Part shown: piece after piece, positions 44,269 to 53,963 of the stretch | Position numbering within the stretch: position 1 is the stretch's first letter | Layout: every line of letters begins with the position of its first letter | Assembly (NCBI GenBank): GCA_963761905.1 | Contig: CAVXIQ010000005.1 | Location: 538,310-602,309 of the forward strand | Origin: Gaiellasilicea sp963761905 | GTDB lineage: Bacteria; Actinomycetota; Thermoleophilia; Gaiellales; Gaiellaceae | Reading direction: 5' to 3' | Length of the DNA: 64,000 nt | Translations under genes and position numbers: made by a program | The notes under the pieces: model-generated | The model's database searches: none | What the model saw: only the letters and a program-made list of their open reading frames with translations | What the model was told of the DNA's origin: nothing

Positions 44269-45153
44269 ATGTCGATCGACGAAAGAGACCCGATGGATTC
44301 CGTGAATCGGCCGGAGCCCGACTTGCTGCTCAGTCCGGAGCTCGTGCTGGTCGACCCCGATCTCGCCAGGCTCGCTCGCGAGCGGTTGAGCGACACGCCT
44401 CGCCGGCAGCCTCCCGCACGAATGCGGGTCGTTTCGGCGGAGGTCACGGCGCCGCCCGAACAGGTCCGCTCGGTTCCTCGCCGGCGTGCTCTCGCGGCAA
44501 GCGCCGTCGGCGCTTTCGCCACCGCGATCCCGGCGCTGCTGCTCGGCGCCGTGGCGGTCGGAATGGTGGCGAGCGAGGTGCAGGCCCAGCTCGTCGACGA
44601 TCCGATCGCGCTGGTCGCGCCGGCAGGAGCGGTTGCTGCGCCGCCCGCCTCCGCGCCACCCGCCTCGGGGCCGGCGACGCGCACGCCTCGAGCAGCGACG
44701 AAGCCCGGGACGAAGTCGGCGCGACCACGACCGACCCAGGCGCCCAGCGCCGCCCGGCCCGCTCTGCCGCCGCGCGCCGCCCCGCCGGCGCTCGCGCCTC
44801 CTACCGCCGTTCCCGCACGCCCCTCGCCCACGAGGGCCGCGCCCACGGCGGGCGCGAAGCCGAAGGCCGCACGGCCCGCCGGCGCCGGAACCTGGATCCC
44901 GACGAAGAGCGAGGTCGAGGCGCGGACGCTCGTGCTGCTGCAGGAGCGCGTCGCCCTCTGGGTGCCCGCCGCGCTCCTCGACCGGAAGACGAATCTCCTC
45001 GTCGACAACGTCCAGGTGGCCTGCCGCCAGGTGCGGCGGACGCCGAGGTTCGACTGCCGGCTCGGAATCGGGCCGGCCCAGGAACGCGAGTGGCTCCTCA
45101 CCGCCGTCGTCGCGAAGGACGGCTCCCAGAAGCTCACCTGGCGCGAACCTTAG
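44269..45153 (+). CDS. Hypothetical single-pass membrane protein with Pro/Ala-rich stalk
   Basis: 294 aa. A soluble cytoplasmic N terminus (PDLLLSPELVLVDPDLARLA), a membrane segment near residue 85-105 (AVGAFATAIPALLLGAVAVG), a ~100-residue Ala/Pro/Lys/Arg-rich low-complexity stalk and a compact C-terminal domain (EARTLVLLQERVALWVPAAL ... ACRQVRRTPRFDCRLGIGPA) with two cysteines. Start uncertain: ATG 44269 has AGGAAGG only 2 nt away; ATG 44293 has AAAGAG at better spacing. No family recognised. Possibly a cell-wall-spanning protein. Confidence 0.65.
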   Translation: MSIDERDPMDSVNRPEPDLLLSPELVLVDPDLARLARERLSDTPRRQPPARMRVVSAEVTAPPEQVRSVPRRRALAASAVGAFATAIPALLLGAVAVGMVASEVQAQLVDDPIALVAPAGAVAAPPASAPPASGPATRTPRAATKPGTKSARPRPTQAPSAARPALPPRAAPPALAPPTAVPARPSPTRAAPTAGAKPKAARPAGAGTWIPTKSEVEARTLVLLQERVALWVPAALLDRKTNLLVDNVQVACRQVRRTPRFDCRLGIGPAQEREWLLTAVVAKDGSQKLTWREP

Positions 45154-45280
45154 TACCGCGCTGACGGGGCGCCGCGGAGGAGAGCCGCGGACGCCGGTGA
45201 AGAAGCGACTGGCGCCGGCCGGCGCTTCGGAATTTCGACGGCACCAGAGTCGTCGGCCGGTGCGCCTCTCTACCTCTGGA

Positions 45281-45360
45281 TTGGGCTGCAAGGGCGCTTG
45301 CTACACTGCCCAGACCATTTTCAGTTGCTGGACGAAATGGGCGCGCGGCGCCCATTTTTT
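45281..45360 (+). promoter_or_regulatory. rimP-nusA operon leader: promoter followed by an intrinsic terminator
   Basis: TTGGGC (45281-45286) and TACACT (45302-45307), 15 bp apart, form a possible promoter. Downstream a 10-bp stem (45335-45344 with 45348-45357, loop GCG) runs into six Ts (45355-45360), the only terminator in the window with a long U tract. It ends 3 nt before GAGGAG of rimP. It could simply end the upstream gene, but with a promoter before it it may act as an attenuator. In Bacillus subtilis NusA autoregulates at a leader terminator before rimP. Confidence 0.65.
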
Positions 45361-45375
45361 GTGAGGAGATCCGCG

Positions 45376-45816
45376 ATGAGCGCCACGCACGACAAGGAGC
45401 AGACCCTGCAGCGAGCGATCGGCCAGAACGTCGAGGCAGCCGTCCCCGGCGTCGAGGTGCTCGCGGTCGAGCTGAGCTCCGACGACCGCTTCACCGTCTT
45501 CATCGACCACCCCGAGGGCGTCGACCACGCACTCTGCGTGCGGGTCACCGAGCTCCTCGCCGACTACCGCCGCGACTACGCGATCGACGTCTCCTCGCCC
45601 GGGCTCGAGCGGCCGCTCCGGACGGCCGGCCACTTCCGGAGCGTCGTCGGCCGCGAGGTCTCGCTGCGCACGAGCGATCGCAAGAAGAAGCTGCGAGCCG
45701 CGGTGCTCGAGGCCGGCGACCGGTCGGTCACCGTCCAGGCGGGCGGCGAGGAGCTGGAGATCCCGTACGACGCGATTGTCCGTGGCAACCTGGTCTACAC
45801 CGAAGAAAGAAAGTAG
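45376..45816 (+). CDS. rimP: Ribosome maturation factor RimP
   Basis: 146 aa from the ATG at 45376 with GAGGAG 7 nt upstream. N-terminal alpha/beta domain (GVEVLAVELSSDDRFTVFID), the family signature YAIDVSSPGLERPLR and the C-terminal SH3-like barrel ending in VRGNLVYTEE. Assists 30S subunit assembly. First gene of rimP-nusA-ylxR-infB. Confidence 0.95.
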   Translation: MSATHDKEQTLQRAIGQNVEAAVPGVEVLAVELSSDDRFTVFIDHPEGVDHALCVRVTELLADYRRDYAIDVSSPGLERPLRTAGHFRSVVGREVSLRTSDRKKKLRAAVLEAGDRSVTVQAGGEELEIPYDAIVRGNLVYTEERK

Positions 45817-45822
45817 GGGGAG

Positions 45823-47275
45823 ATGTCTCAGGAGATCCTGGAAGCAGTCCGCACGATCGAGCGCGAGAAGGGAATCGAGAGCGACACGCTCGTCGACGCC
45901 CTCGAGGACGCGCTCCTCGCCGCCTACAAGAAGACGCCGGGTGCGAGCCGTCATGCGGTCGTCGAGCTCGACGACGAGGGAGAGTTCCGCGTCTATTCGA
46001 TCGTGATCCCCGGTGATCTCGAAGTCGAGGCTGCTCGAGGAGGCGATGGAGGCGAAGCTCGACGAGCTCGAGCGCCTCGAGGTCGAGACCGGCGAGCGCC
46101 AGCACACGCTGATCAACGAGGACGACCTCGATCTCGACTGGTCGCAGGTGCCCGAGGAGCAGATCGAGCGCGCCGACGTGACCCCCGACAACTTCGGCCG
46201 GATCGCGGCGCAGACGGCGAAGCAGGTGATCCAGCAGCGGATCCGCGAAGCCGAGCGCGCGATGATGTACGAGGAGTACGTCGACCGCCAGAGCGAGGTC
46301 GTGACCGGGATCGTCCAGCAGGCCGGCGACCGGAACAACGTGCTGGTCGACCTCGGCAAGGTCGAGGCGCTGCTGCCGCGCTCCGAGCAGGTCGACGGGG
46401 AGCGCTACGAGCAGGGCTCGAGGATCAAGGCCGTGATCACCGAGGTCCGCTCTGGCACGAAGGGGCCGCAGGTGATCCTCTCCAGGCGCGATCCCGAGCT
46501 GATCAAGACACTCTTCGAGCTCGAGGTCCCCGAGATCGCCGACGGGCTCGTCGAGATCCGCGGCGTCGCGCGCGAGCCCGGCTACCGGACGAAGATCGCG
46601 GTCGAGTCGCACGCCCAGGGCGTCGATCCAGTCGGAGCGTGCGTCGGGCCTCGCGGCTCGCGCGTCCGCATGGTCGTCTCGGAGCTGCGCGGCGAGAAGA
46701 TCGACATCATCCCGTGGAACACCGAGCCCGCCCGCTTCGTCGCGAAGGCGCTCTCGCCCGCGCGCGTCCGCGAGGTCTACATCGACGACGACACCAAGGA
46801 GGCGACGGTCGTCGTCCCCAACGACCAGCTTGCGCTCGCGATCGGCAAGGAGGGCCTGAACGCTCGCCTCGCCGCGCGGCTGACCGGTTGGAAGGTCGAT
46901 ATCCAGTCCGACGAGGAGTTCGCCCGCGCCGAGGCCGAGGCGGCCTACGGCGGCGAGGGCGCCGACGGCGAGGAGTACACCGGCCGCTGCGCGGCGGTGC
47001 TCGGCAACGGCAAGCGCTGCCCGAACGCGTCGCTCCCGGGCTCGAAGTACTGCGGCGTCCCCGCCCACCAGGCTCTGGTCGGGACGGAGGCAGAGGCGCC
47101 CGATCCCGGCGAGGAGGAGCTCGAGCCGGCGGCGCTCGAGGCGGAGATCGCGGCAGTTGCCGCGGTCGAGGCCGAGGGCCCCGGCGAAGGCGAGCCACCG
47201 ATTGCGCCGTCTGCCGACGAGACCGGGAACGCGCCGACCGACGTGACTGCGGAGGCCGAGACCACTGAACGATGA
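45823..47275 (+). CDS. nusA: Transcription termination/antitermination factor NusA with a Cys/His tail, one frameshift
   Basis: About 483 aa after skipping one extra base near 46020-46040. NTD 1-125 (LVDALEDALLAAYKK), S1 (~130-205, VTGIVQQAGDRNNVLVDLG), KH1 and KH2 (ESHAQGVDPVGACVGPRGSR; IGKEGLNARLAARLTGWKVD). After residue ~350 an acidic extension contains a C-x9-C-x10-C-x4-H pattern (GRCAAVLGNGKRCPN, then YCGVPAH) that resembles a small zinc-binding finger, followed by an acidic Glu/Ala tail. Binds RNA polymerase and nascent RNA. Essential; the break is probably an assembly error. Confidence 0.93.
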
Positions 47276-47508
47276 GCTTGCCGGAACGGACGTGTGTCGG
47301 CTGCGGACGCAAGGCGCCGCAGGCCGAGCTTCTGCGCTTTGCCGTCCAGGACGGCGCGCTCGTTCCCGGACGTTCGCTGCCGGGGCGCGGCGCCTACACG
47401 TGCCGGCGGCTCGCCTGCTTCGAGCGGGCGCTCGCCCGGCGGGCGTTCTCGCGCGTCCTGCGGAGCACCGTCAAGGTCGATCCGGATCTCGCACGTCTCT
47501 ACACTTGA
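47272..47508 (+). CDS. ylxR: YlxR family RNA-binding protein
   Basis: 78 aa. RTCVGCGRKAPQAELLRF (paired cysteines) and GRGAYTCRRLACFERAL are the DUF448/YlxR signatures. Nearly always between nusA and infB, as here; YlxR binds nucleic acid and has been tied to RNase P. Overlaps nusA by 4 bp. Confidence 0.93.
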   Translation: MSLPERTCVGCGRKAPQAELLRFAVQDGALVPGRSLPGRGAYTCRRLACFERALARRAFSRVLRSTVKVDPDLARLYT

Positions 47509-47514
47509 CGCTGA

Positions 47515-49485
47515 ATGGCTGACGGAGGACCCAACAAGCCGAACCGCCCGATCCGGCCTCGCCAGGGCGCGCCCGGGCGGAAGCGCCGCGTCGTCATCGA
47601 CAGCGGCAACCGGCCGAATCCGCGCCAGGCGCGCGATCGGCGCGACGCCGCCCCGAAGCGCGAGAAGCAGGAGGTCGTCGCCCCGACCGGCCCGGTCACC
47701 GTCCCGTCGGGCGTCACGGTTCGCGACCTCTCGCAGGCGCTCGGGATCGGAGCCGCCCAGATCATCAAGATCATGATGAACCTCGGCAACATGGTTCAGA
47801 TCACGCAGTCGCTCTCCGACGAGGAGGTCGAGCTGATCGCGGTCGAGGTCGACCGCGAGATCACGATCAAGCACGCGGCCGACGAGGAGGAGCTGCCGGA
47901 GGTCTTCGACGACTCCGCCGAGGATCTGACGGCGCGCCCGCCTGTCGTCACGATCATGGGCCACGTCGACCACGGCAAGACCTCGCTGCTCGATGCGATC
48001 CGCGAGACCTCCGTCGTCGCGACCGAGGCCGGCGGGATCACCCAGCACATCGGCGCCTACCAGGTCGACGTCGGCGGCCGCAAGGTCACGTTCCTCGACA
48101 CCCCGGGCCACGAGGCCTTCACGGCGATGCGCGCGCGCGGCGCGAAGGTGACGGACATCGCCGTCCTCGTCGTCGCCGCCGACGACTCCGTGATGCCGCA
48201 GACGAAGGAGTCGATCTCCCACGCGCGCGCGGCCGAGGTCCCGATCGTCGTCGCGGTGAACAAGGTCGACCTGCCGGATGCGAACCCCGACCGGGTCAAG
48301 GCCGACCTCGCCGCCGAGGGCCTCCAGCCCGAGGACTGGGGCGGAACGACGCAGTTCTCCTACGTCTCCGCCAAGCAGAAGCTCAACCTCGACGACCTGC
48401 TCGAGCGGATCCTGCTCGTCGCCGACGCCGAGCTCGAGCTGACCGCGAACGCGACGGCGGAGGCATCCGGCCCGATCGTCGAGTCGCGGCTCGACGTCGG
48501 CCGCGGGCCCGTGGCGACGATGCTCGTCCAGCGCGGCACCCTGCGCGTCGGCGACGCGATCGTGGCCGGCGACGCGCACGGGAAGGTTCGCGCGCTCTAC
48601 GACTACCGCGGCGAGAAGGTTCCCGAGGCACGGCCGGGCACTCCGGTCGAGATCCTCGGCTTCGACACGCCGCCGCCTGCCGGCGAGCTCGCGCGCGTCG
48701 TCGAGACAGAGCGTGAGGCGCGTTCGGTCGCCCAGCGCCGCGGCCAGCGGCTCCGCACCGAGCAGCACGCGCAGCGCTCGAAGTCCGGCGTCTCGCTCGA
48801 GTCGCTCTTCTCGCAGCTCCAGGAGGGCGCCGTCCAGGATCTGAACCTGATCCTGAAGGGCGACGTCGGCGGGTCGGTCGAGGCCGCCGTCTCGGAGCTC
48901 GCGAAGATCCAGCACCCCGAGGTGCGCGTCAACGTCGTCCATCAGGGCGTCGGCGGGATCACCGAGGGCGACATCATGCTCGCCGCGGCCTCGCAGGCGC
49001 TCGTCGTCGGCTTCAACGTCCGTCCGAACGTCGAGGCGCGCCAGCTCGCCGAGCGCGAGGGCGTCGACATCCGCACCTACCGCGTGATCTACCAGCTCAC
49101 CGAGGACATCGAGCAGGCGCTCGTCGGGATGCTCACGGCCGTCCAGACCGAGGAGACGATCGGCGAGGCCGAGGTTCGCGCGCTCTTCAAGGTCTCGCGG
49201 CTCGGCACGATCGCCGGCTGCATGGTCACCTCGGGCGTGATCCGCAGAAACGGCCAGGTTCGCGTCGTCCGCGACGGCACCGTGATCTACGACACGACGA
49301 TCTCGCAGCTCAAGCGCTTCAAGGAAGACGCACGCGAGGTTGCCGAGGGCTTCGAGTGCGGGATCCTGCTCGACAGCTTCAACGACGTGAAGGAAGGCGA
49401 CGTGCTCGAGGTGTACGAGGTGCGCGAGGTCGAGCGGACGTCGCTCGACGAGCCGTCCGGCACGCCCGCCGCCTCGACCTCCTAG
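47515..49485 (+). CDS. infB: Translation initiation factor IF-2
   Basis: 656 aa, shorter than many because the N-terminal region before the IF2-N motif (VTVRDLSQALGIGAAQIIK) is only ~65 residues. G domain: G1 GHVDHGKTSLLDAI, G2 GGITQHIGAY, G3 DTPGHEAF, G4 NKVDLPD, G5 SAKQKLN. Domains II, III and the fMet-tRNA-binding C2 domain follow. Recruits initiator tRNA to the 30S subunit. Confidence 0.97.
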   Translation: MADGGPNKPNRPIRPRQGAPGRKRRVVIDSGNRPNPRQARDRRDAAPKREKQEVVAPTGPVTVPSGVTVRDLSQALGIGAAQIIKIMMNLGNMVQITQSLSDEEVELIAVEVDREITIKHAADEEELPEVFDDSAEDLTARPPVVTIMGHVDHGKTSLLDAIRETSVVATEAGGITQHIGAYQVDVGGRKVTFLDTPGHEAFTAMRARGAKVTDIAVLVVAADDSVMPQTKESISHARAAEVPIVVAVNKVDLPDANPDRVKADLAAEGLQPEDWGGTTQFSYVSAKQKLNLDDLLERILLVADAELELTANATAEASGPIVESRLDVGRGPVATMLVQRGTLRVGDAIVAGDAHGKVRALYDYRGEKVPEARPGTPVEILGFDTPPPAGELARVVETEREARSVAQRRGQRLRTEQHAQRSKSGVSLESLFSQLQEGAVQDLNLILKGDVGGSVEAAVSELAKIQHPEVRVNVVHQGVGGITEGDIMLAAASQALVVGFNVRPNVEARQLAEREGVDIRTYRVIYQLTEDIEQALVGMLTAVQTEETIGEAEVRALFKVSRLGTIAGCMVTSGVIRRNGQVRVVRDGTVIYDTTISQLKRFKEDAREVAEGFECGILLDSFNDVKEGDVLEVYEVREVERTSLDEPSGTPAASTS

Positions 49486-49494
49486 ACCGCCGGC

Positions 49495-49797
49495 ATGGCC
49501 TCAGGCTGGGTCGGGATCCTCTCGGCGGAGCTCCACTTCTCCGAGGCGCACTCGCTGAAGGAGAAGCGGATGCACGTCCGCTCGGCGAAGGCGCAGCTCC
49601 AGAACCGGTTCGGCGCCGCCGTCGCCGAGGTCGACCATCACGACGTCTGGCAGCGCGCGCGACTGACGCTGGCGGTCGTGACGCGGGAGCACCGGGAGGC
49701 GGAGCGGCTGCTCGCGGATGCCGAGCGCTACCTCGGCTCGCGCGAGTGGGAGCTGGCGCTCGTCGAGCGCGACGTCGTCAGCCTCGACGAAGCCTGA
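49495..49797 (+). CDS. ylxP: DUF503/YlxP family protein
   Basis: 100 aa. GILSAELHFSEAHSLKEKR and FGAAVAEVDHHDVWQRA match the YlxP family, usually found between infB and rbfA. Role in ribosome or RNA metabolism suspected, not shown. The 3' end overlaps the convergent LVIVD gene by 20 bp. Confidence 0.9.
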   Translation: MASGWVGILSAELHFSEAHSLKEKRMHVRSAKAQLQNRFGAAVAEVDHHDVWQRARLTLAVVTREHREAERLLADAERYLGSREWELALVERDVVSLDEA

Positions 49798-51046
49798 GCA
49801 CCCAGAGCCCGGAGATCAGGTCGGAGGCGACGATCGTCTCGCCCTCGACGTCGACGCCCCAGACGGCGGTGCAGCGGCGGCCGGGGCAGAGGAGCCGCTC
49901 GGGGTCGGCCTCTGGCCGAGCGAGGAAGCGAGCCAGAAAACGCGGTTTGCGCGGGTCCGATACGTCGGCGGCGACGACACCCTGGCCGTACCAGGAGAAG
50001 AGAGCGAGCGAGCCCTGGAGCTTGGCGTCGTGGACGCTGTCGGAGAGCTCGAGCCCCGACACCGCCGCGATCCCGGCCACGCGATGGCCCTGGCGGATCA
50101 CGGCATCCGGGAGCGAGAACGTGGAGAGCCGGACGGGATCGCCGGCGGTGCGGCGATACAACGTCGCCGTTCCGCCCGACGCCTCGTGCGTCTCGACGAG
50201 CAGCCCGGCGCGGCCGAGCCACGAGGAGTGGGAGTTGTCGACGGCACCGCGCGTCCGGCCGAGATAGCGCGGCCTCGCCGGCGTCGAGACGTCGAGCACG
50301 ACGGTGCCGAGATCCCAGTACGAGAGGTACGCGCGCGTGCCGTCGCCGACCACGGAGTGGACGAAGTTCCCGTCGAGCCGCTTGCTCGGATCGGCGAACG
50401 GGACGAGTCCGAGCTCCTTCCAGGCGCCCCAGCCCCCGACGACGACGGGCTTCGTGGGATCGCTCACGTCGACGATCCGGAAGTCCGGCTCGCCCGGGGT
50501 CGTGCCGTCCGGAGAGCTGCGCAGCTCGGAGGCGATGATCGCCGTGTAGACGTAGGCCCGGCGGCCCACCGGCTGGAGCCAGAGCTCGTGGGAGCCGCGC
50601 GGGTCGGTCCGGAAACGCGCCAGCTCCTTCGGTCGCGACGGCCGGGTGACGTCGTAGAGCGCGAAGCCCTGGAACGAGCCCGGAGCGCAGGCCTGCACGC
50701 TGGTGACCGCGAGCTCGCCCCGGAACGCCGCGGTCTCGACGTGGCGGACGATCGTCTTCTCCGTCCACGTGCCCGCGATGCGGCCGAAGGCGGCGAGCCG
50801 CTTCGGGCGGCGTGGATCGGCGAGCGAGTAGATCCTGACGCCCTGGGCGGGACATGCCGCGGAGCCGCGATGGCTCGAGAGATACGCATGCCCGCGATGG
50901 AGGACGACGTCGCCGCTGTAGCCGCCTGGAGCGGGTACATGCGCGAGCACCTCGAAACGGGCGATCTGGTCGCGCGCTGCGACTGCGCCGCCCACCCCGG
51001 CGACCGTGGCGGAGACGAGGACTGCGGCGAGAAGTCGGAGGGCCAC
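49778..51046 (-). CDS. Secreted LVIVD-repeat beta-propeller protein
   Basis: 422 aa from the GTG at 51046, which opens a signal peptide (ALRLLAAVLVSATVAGVGGA). Repeated strands of the type GVRIYSLADPRRPKRLAAF, GFALYDVTRPSRPKELARF, FRIVDVSDPTKPVVVGGWG and TVVLDVSTPARPRYLG are LVIVD repeats that form a propeller. Two cysteine pairs. Function unknown; exported. It interrupts the usual ylxP-rbfA order on the opposite strand, so rbfA must have its own promoter inside or near 51047-51086. Confidence 0.85.
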   Translation of the reverse strand: MALRLLAAVLVSATVAGVGGAVAARDQIARFEVLAHVPAPGGYSGDVVLHRGHAYLSSHRGSAACPAQGVRIYSLADPRRPKRLAAFGRIAGTWTEKTIVRHVETAAFRGELAVTSVQACAPGSFQGFALYDVTRPSRPKELARFRTDPRGSHELWLQPVGRRAYVYTAIIASELRSSPDGTTPGEPDFRIVDVSDPTKPVVVGGWGAWKELGLVPFADPSKRLDGNFVHSVVGDGTRAYLSYWDLGTVVLDVSTPARPRYLGRTRGAVDNSHSSWLGRAGLLVETHEASGGTATLYRRTAGDPVRLSTFSLPDAVIRQGHRVAGIAAVSGLELSDSVHDAKLQGSLALFSWYGQGVVAADVSDPRKPRFLARFLARPEADPERLLCPGRRCTAVWGVDVEGETIVASDLISGLWVLRLRRG

Positions 51047-51086
51047 TGTCGAGCCGAGACGGGGTCGCGGCCGATAAGTTAGGGCG

Positions 51087-51473
51087 ATGGCCAACCGGAT
51101 GCGGAGGGTGAACGAAGCGGTGCGCCAGGTGCTCTCGGAAGCGCTCCTCGAGCTGAAGGATCCGCGAATCGGCTTCGTCACGGTGACGGGGGTCGACACC
51201 TCGCCGGACCTGCGGCACGCGCGCGTCTTCGTCAGCGTGCTCGGAAACGAGAAGAAGCAGCGGACGACCATGGCGGGGCTCGAGGCGGCCCACGGTGTGC
51301 TGCAGGCGCGGATCTCGCGCGAGCTCCGCCTGAAGCGGACGCCGCAGCTCGAGTTCGCCTACGACCACTCCGTCGAGGAGGGCGTCCGGATGTCGGCGCT
51401 GATCGACCAGCTCGCCCCCGCGGCCGCAGAGGCGGCGGGGCACGAGAGCAATGGCGACGACGACGGAAACTGA
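51087..51473 (+). CDS. rbfA: Ribosome-binding factor A
   Basis: 128 aa. RVNEAVRQVLSEALLELKDPRIGFVTVTGV and the KH-like core DLRHARVFVSVLG are diagnostic. Needed for late 16S rRNA maturation. An acidic C-terminal tail (GHESNGDDDGN) follows. Overlaps nrnA by 23 bp. Confidence 0.95.
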   Translation: MANRMRRVNEAVRQVLSEALLELKDPRIGFVTVTGVDTSPDLRHARVFVSVLGNEKKQRTTMAGLEAAHGVLQARISRELRLKRTPQLEFAYDHSVEEGVRMSALIDQLAPAAAEAAGHESNGDDDGN

Positions 51474-52445
51474 CCTCGCGGCGGTCGTCGCCGCGATCCG
51501 CTCCAACTCGCGCTTCGTCCTCACGACCCACGAGAACCCGGACGGCGACGCGCTCGGCTCGTTGCTGGCTCTACACCGCGCGCTCGTCGCGCTCGGCAAG
51601 GACAGCGTGATGTTCCTCGCCGGCGAGGCGCCGCTCCCGGGCGAGTATCGGTTCCTCGACTTCGGCGAGCTCGAGCGGGCGATCCCGGACGATCTCGAGG
51701 AGCGAGTCTTGCTGCTCGTCGACTGCGCGAACGAGAGCCGAATCGGTGCTGACCGCTCGATCCTCGAGCGAGCCGCGAGCACGATCAACCTCGACCATCA
51801 CCACGACAACTCGCGCTTCGGCGAACTCAACGTGGTCGACGCCTCGGCTTCCTCGACGGCCGAGCTCCTGCGCAACCTCTTCGTCGAGCTCGACCTCGAC
51901 GCTGACGCCCGAGCTGGCCGAGCCGCTCTATGTCGGGCCTCGTCACGGACACCGGCCGCTTCCAGTACTCGAACACGACGCCGAAGGCGCTCCGGCTGGC
52001 CGCCGAGCTGGTCGAGGCCGGCGCCGACGTGCAGAAGGTCTTCCAGGGCGTCTACGAGAGCATCCAGTTCGCGAAGCTGAAGCTGCTCGCGCGGGCACTC
52101 GACCGGGCCGAGGTCTACGCCGGGGGCTCGCTCGTCGTCTCGTACCTGCTCCGGGACGACTTCGTCCAGGTCGGGGCCGTCGAGCCGTACTCGGAAGGGA
52201 TCATCGACACGTTGCGCGCCGTCGAGGGCGCCGAGATGGCGGCGCTGATCCGCGAGCCTCCGCGGGGCGGCATCCATGCGCGACGGGTCTCGCTCCGAGC
52301 CTCGCACGACGAGCTCGACGTCTCGGCGATCGCCAGGCTGTCGGGCGGCGGCGGCCATCCGCAGGCGGCGGGGTTCTCGAGCGACGACTCGATCGAGGAG
52401 ATCACGGCGTTCCTCGTCCGCTCGTTCTCCGAAGCCCGACCGTGA
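51451..52445 (+). CDS. nrnA: DHH/DHHA1 phosphoesterase (nanoRNase/pAp phosphatase NrnA), two frameshifts
   Basis: About 330 aa after removing one extra base near 51900 and one near 51935 (restoring LTPELAEPLYVGLVTDTGRFQ). DHH domain: THENPDGDALGSLLAL, VDCANESRIG and INLDHHHDNSRFG; DHHA1 domain: ARLSGGGGHPQAAGF. Degrades short oligoribonucleotides and 3'-phosphoadenosine 5'-phosphate. Usual place between rbfA and truB. Confidence 0.92.
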
Positions 52446-53116
52446 CGCCGCCGAAGGGCCTGGAGCCGAGCGGGATCATCCTCGTGGACAAGCCGGCCGG
52501 CCCTTCGTCGTTCGCGATCGTGAACCGCGTCCGCGCCCGCACCGGCACGCGCATGGGCCATGCGGGAACTCTTGACCCTTTTGCGACTGGATTGTTGCTC
52601 TTGCTCTCCGGTCGCTCGACAAAATTGGCGGGATCGTTCGTCGGGCTTCCCAAGCGCTATCTCGTCGACGTCGACCTGACGGCGACCACCACGACCGGCG
52701 ACCCGGAGGGGGAGGTCGCCGAGCGGCACGAGCCGCCCTCGCAGGCCGATCTGGAGCTGCTGCTCGAGGGCCTCCGGGGTGAGATCGAGCTGCCGATCCC
52801 GGCTGCCTCCGCGGTCAAGATCGGCGGCGAGCGCGCCTATCGCCTACACCGCCGCGGCGTCGCCGTCGAGATGCCGCTCCGGCGCTCGCGAGTGGACGCG
52901 CTCGACGTCGTGACGCAGACGGACGACGCCGTCCGGCTCGACCTCCGGGTCAGCTCGGGGACGTACGTGCGCGCGATCGCCGAAGCGCTCGGGGGGCACT
53001 GCACGACCCTGCGGCGCCTGGAGGTGGGGCCGTTCTCCGTCGACGAGGCGGACGAGCAGCGGATCATCCCGTCGGAGCAGGCGCTGAGCAGGATCGGCGG
53101 CGCCGATCGTGCCTAG
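52442..53116 (+). CDS. truB: tRNA pseudouridine-55 synthase
   Basis: 224 aa from the GTG at 52442. GIILVDKPAGPSSFAIVNRV, catalytic Asp in GHAGTLDPFATGLL, KRYLVDVDL and SSGTYVRAIAEALG are complete. The C-terminal PUA-like region is short, giving a small enzyme. Overlaps nrnA by 4 bp and ribF by 8 bp. Confidence 0.95.
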   Translation: MTPPKGLEPSGIILVDKPAGPSSFAIVNRVRARTGTRMGHAGTLDPFATGLLLLLSGRSTKLAGSFVGLPKRYLVDVDLTATTTTGDPEGEVAERHEPPSQADLELLLEGLRGEIELPIPAASAVKIGGERAYRLHRRGVAVEMPLRRSRVDALDVVTQTDDAVRLDLRVSSGTYVRAIAEALGGHCTTLRRLEVGPFSVDEADEQRIIPSEQALSRIGGADRA

Positions 53117-53957
53117 CCACGCCGTCGCGATCGGCACGTTCGACGGAGTCCACCGCGGTCACGCCCGCGTGATCGAGACGGCGATCGGCACCGGCCTGCC
53201 GGTTCGAGTGCTGACGCTGCATCCACATCCGCGCTCGGTCGTCCACGGGAACCTCGTCGAGCTCGTCACCACTCTCGATCGGCGAGTCGAGCTCCTGCGC
53301 GCGCTCGGCGTGTCCGAGGTGAGCGTGCTCCCGTTCACGCTCGAGACCGCGGCGCAGGAGCCCGAGGCTTTCGCCGCCGAGCATCTGGCGGGCGCCGGCG
53401 TGGTCGTGGCAGGCGAGGACTTCCGTTTCGGGCGGCGCCGGCGCGGCGACCCGACGCTGCTCACGGAGCTTGGTTTCGAGGTGCTGCCGGTCGCCCCGCT
53501 CGCGGGGGTGTCGTCGTCGGAGATCCGGCGGTTGATCCACGCGGGCGATCTTGCCGGCGCAGCGGCGCAGCTGGGGAGGCCCTTCGAGCTCGACGGCACC
53601 GTCGTTCCCGGCGACCAGCGCGGAGGGACGCTCGGCTATCCGACGGCCAATCTCGCCCTCGATCCGGCGCTGCTCATCCCGCCGTACGGGATCTACGCCG
53701 GCGCGGCCCGTCCGGACGGCACGCGGGAGTCGCACCGAGCAGCGATCTCGATCGGCACGAATCCGCACTACGGCGGCAGCGAGCGCCGGATCGAGCCGCA
53801 CCTGCTCGACTTCGAGGGCGACCTCTACGGGCAGCGGCTCGTGGTCGAGGTCTGGGAGCGCCTGCGCGACGAGGAGGTGTTCGCGAGCGAGGCCGAGCTC
53901 GTCGAGCAGATCGCCCGCGATGTCGAACGGACACGCGCCGCCGTTCGACCGGCGTGA
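53109..53957 (+). CDS. ribF: Bifunctional riboflavin kinase/FAD synthetase
   Basis: 282 aa, GTG start. FAD synthetase: AIGTFDGVHRGHARVI, GEDFRFGRRRRGD, SSSEIRRLI; riboflavin kinase: GGTLGYPTANLALD, PYGIYAG, HLLDFEGDLYGQ. Makes FMN and FAD. Typically follows truB. Confidence 0.96.
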   Translation: MPSHAVAIGTFDGVHRGHARVIETAIGTGLPVRVLTLHPHPRSVVHGNLVELVTTLDRRVELLRALGVSEVSVLPFTLETAAQEPEAFAAEHLAGAGVVVAGEDFRFGRRRRGDPTLLTELGFEVLPVAPLAGVSSSEIRRLIHAGDLAGAAAQLGRPFELDGTVVPGDQRGGTLGYPTANLALDPALLIPPYGIYAGAARPDGTRESHRAAISIGTNPHYGGSERRIEPHLLDFEGDLYGQRLVVEVWERLRDEEVFASEAELVEQIARDVERTRAAVRPA

Positions 53958-53963
53958 GCCGCG

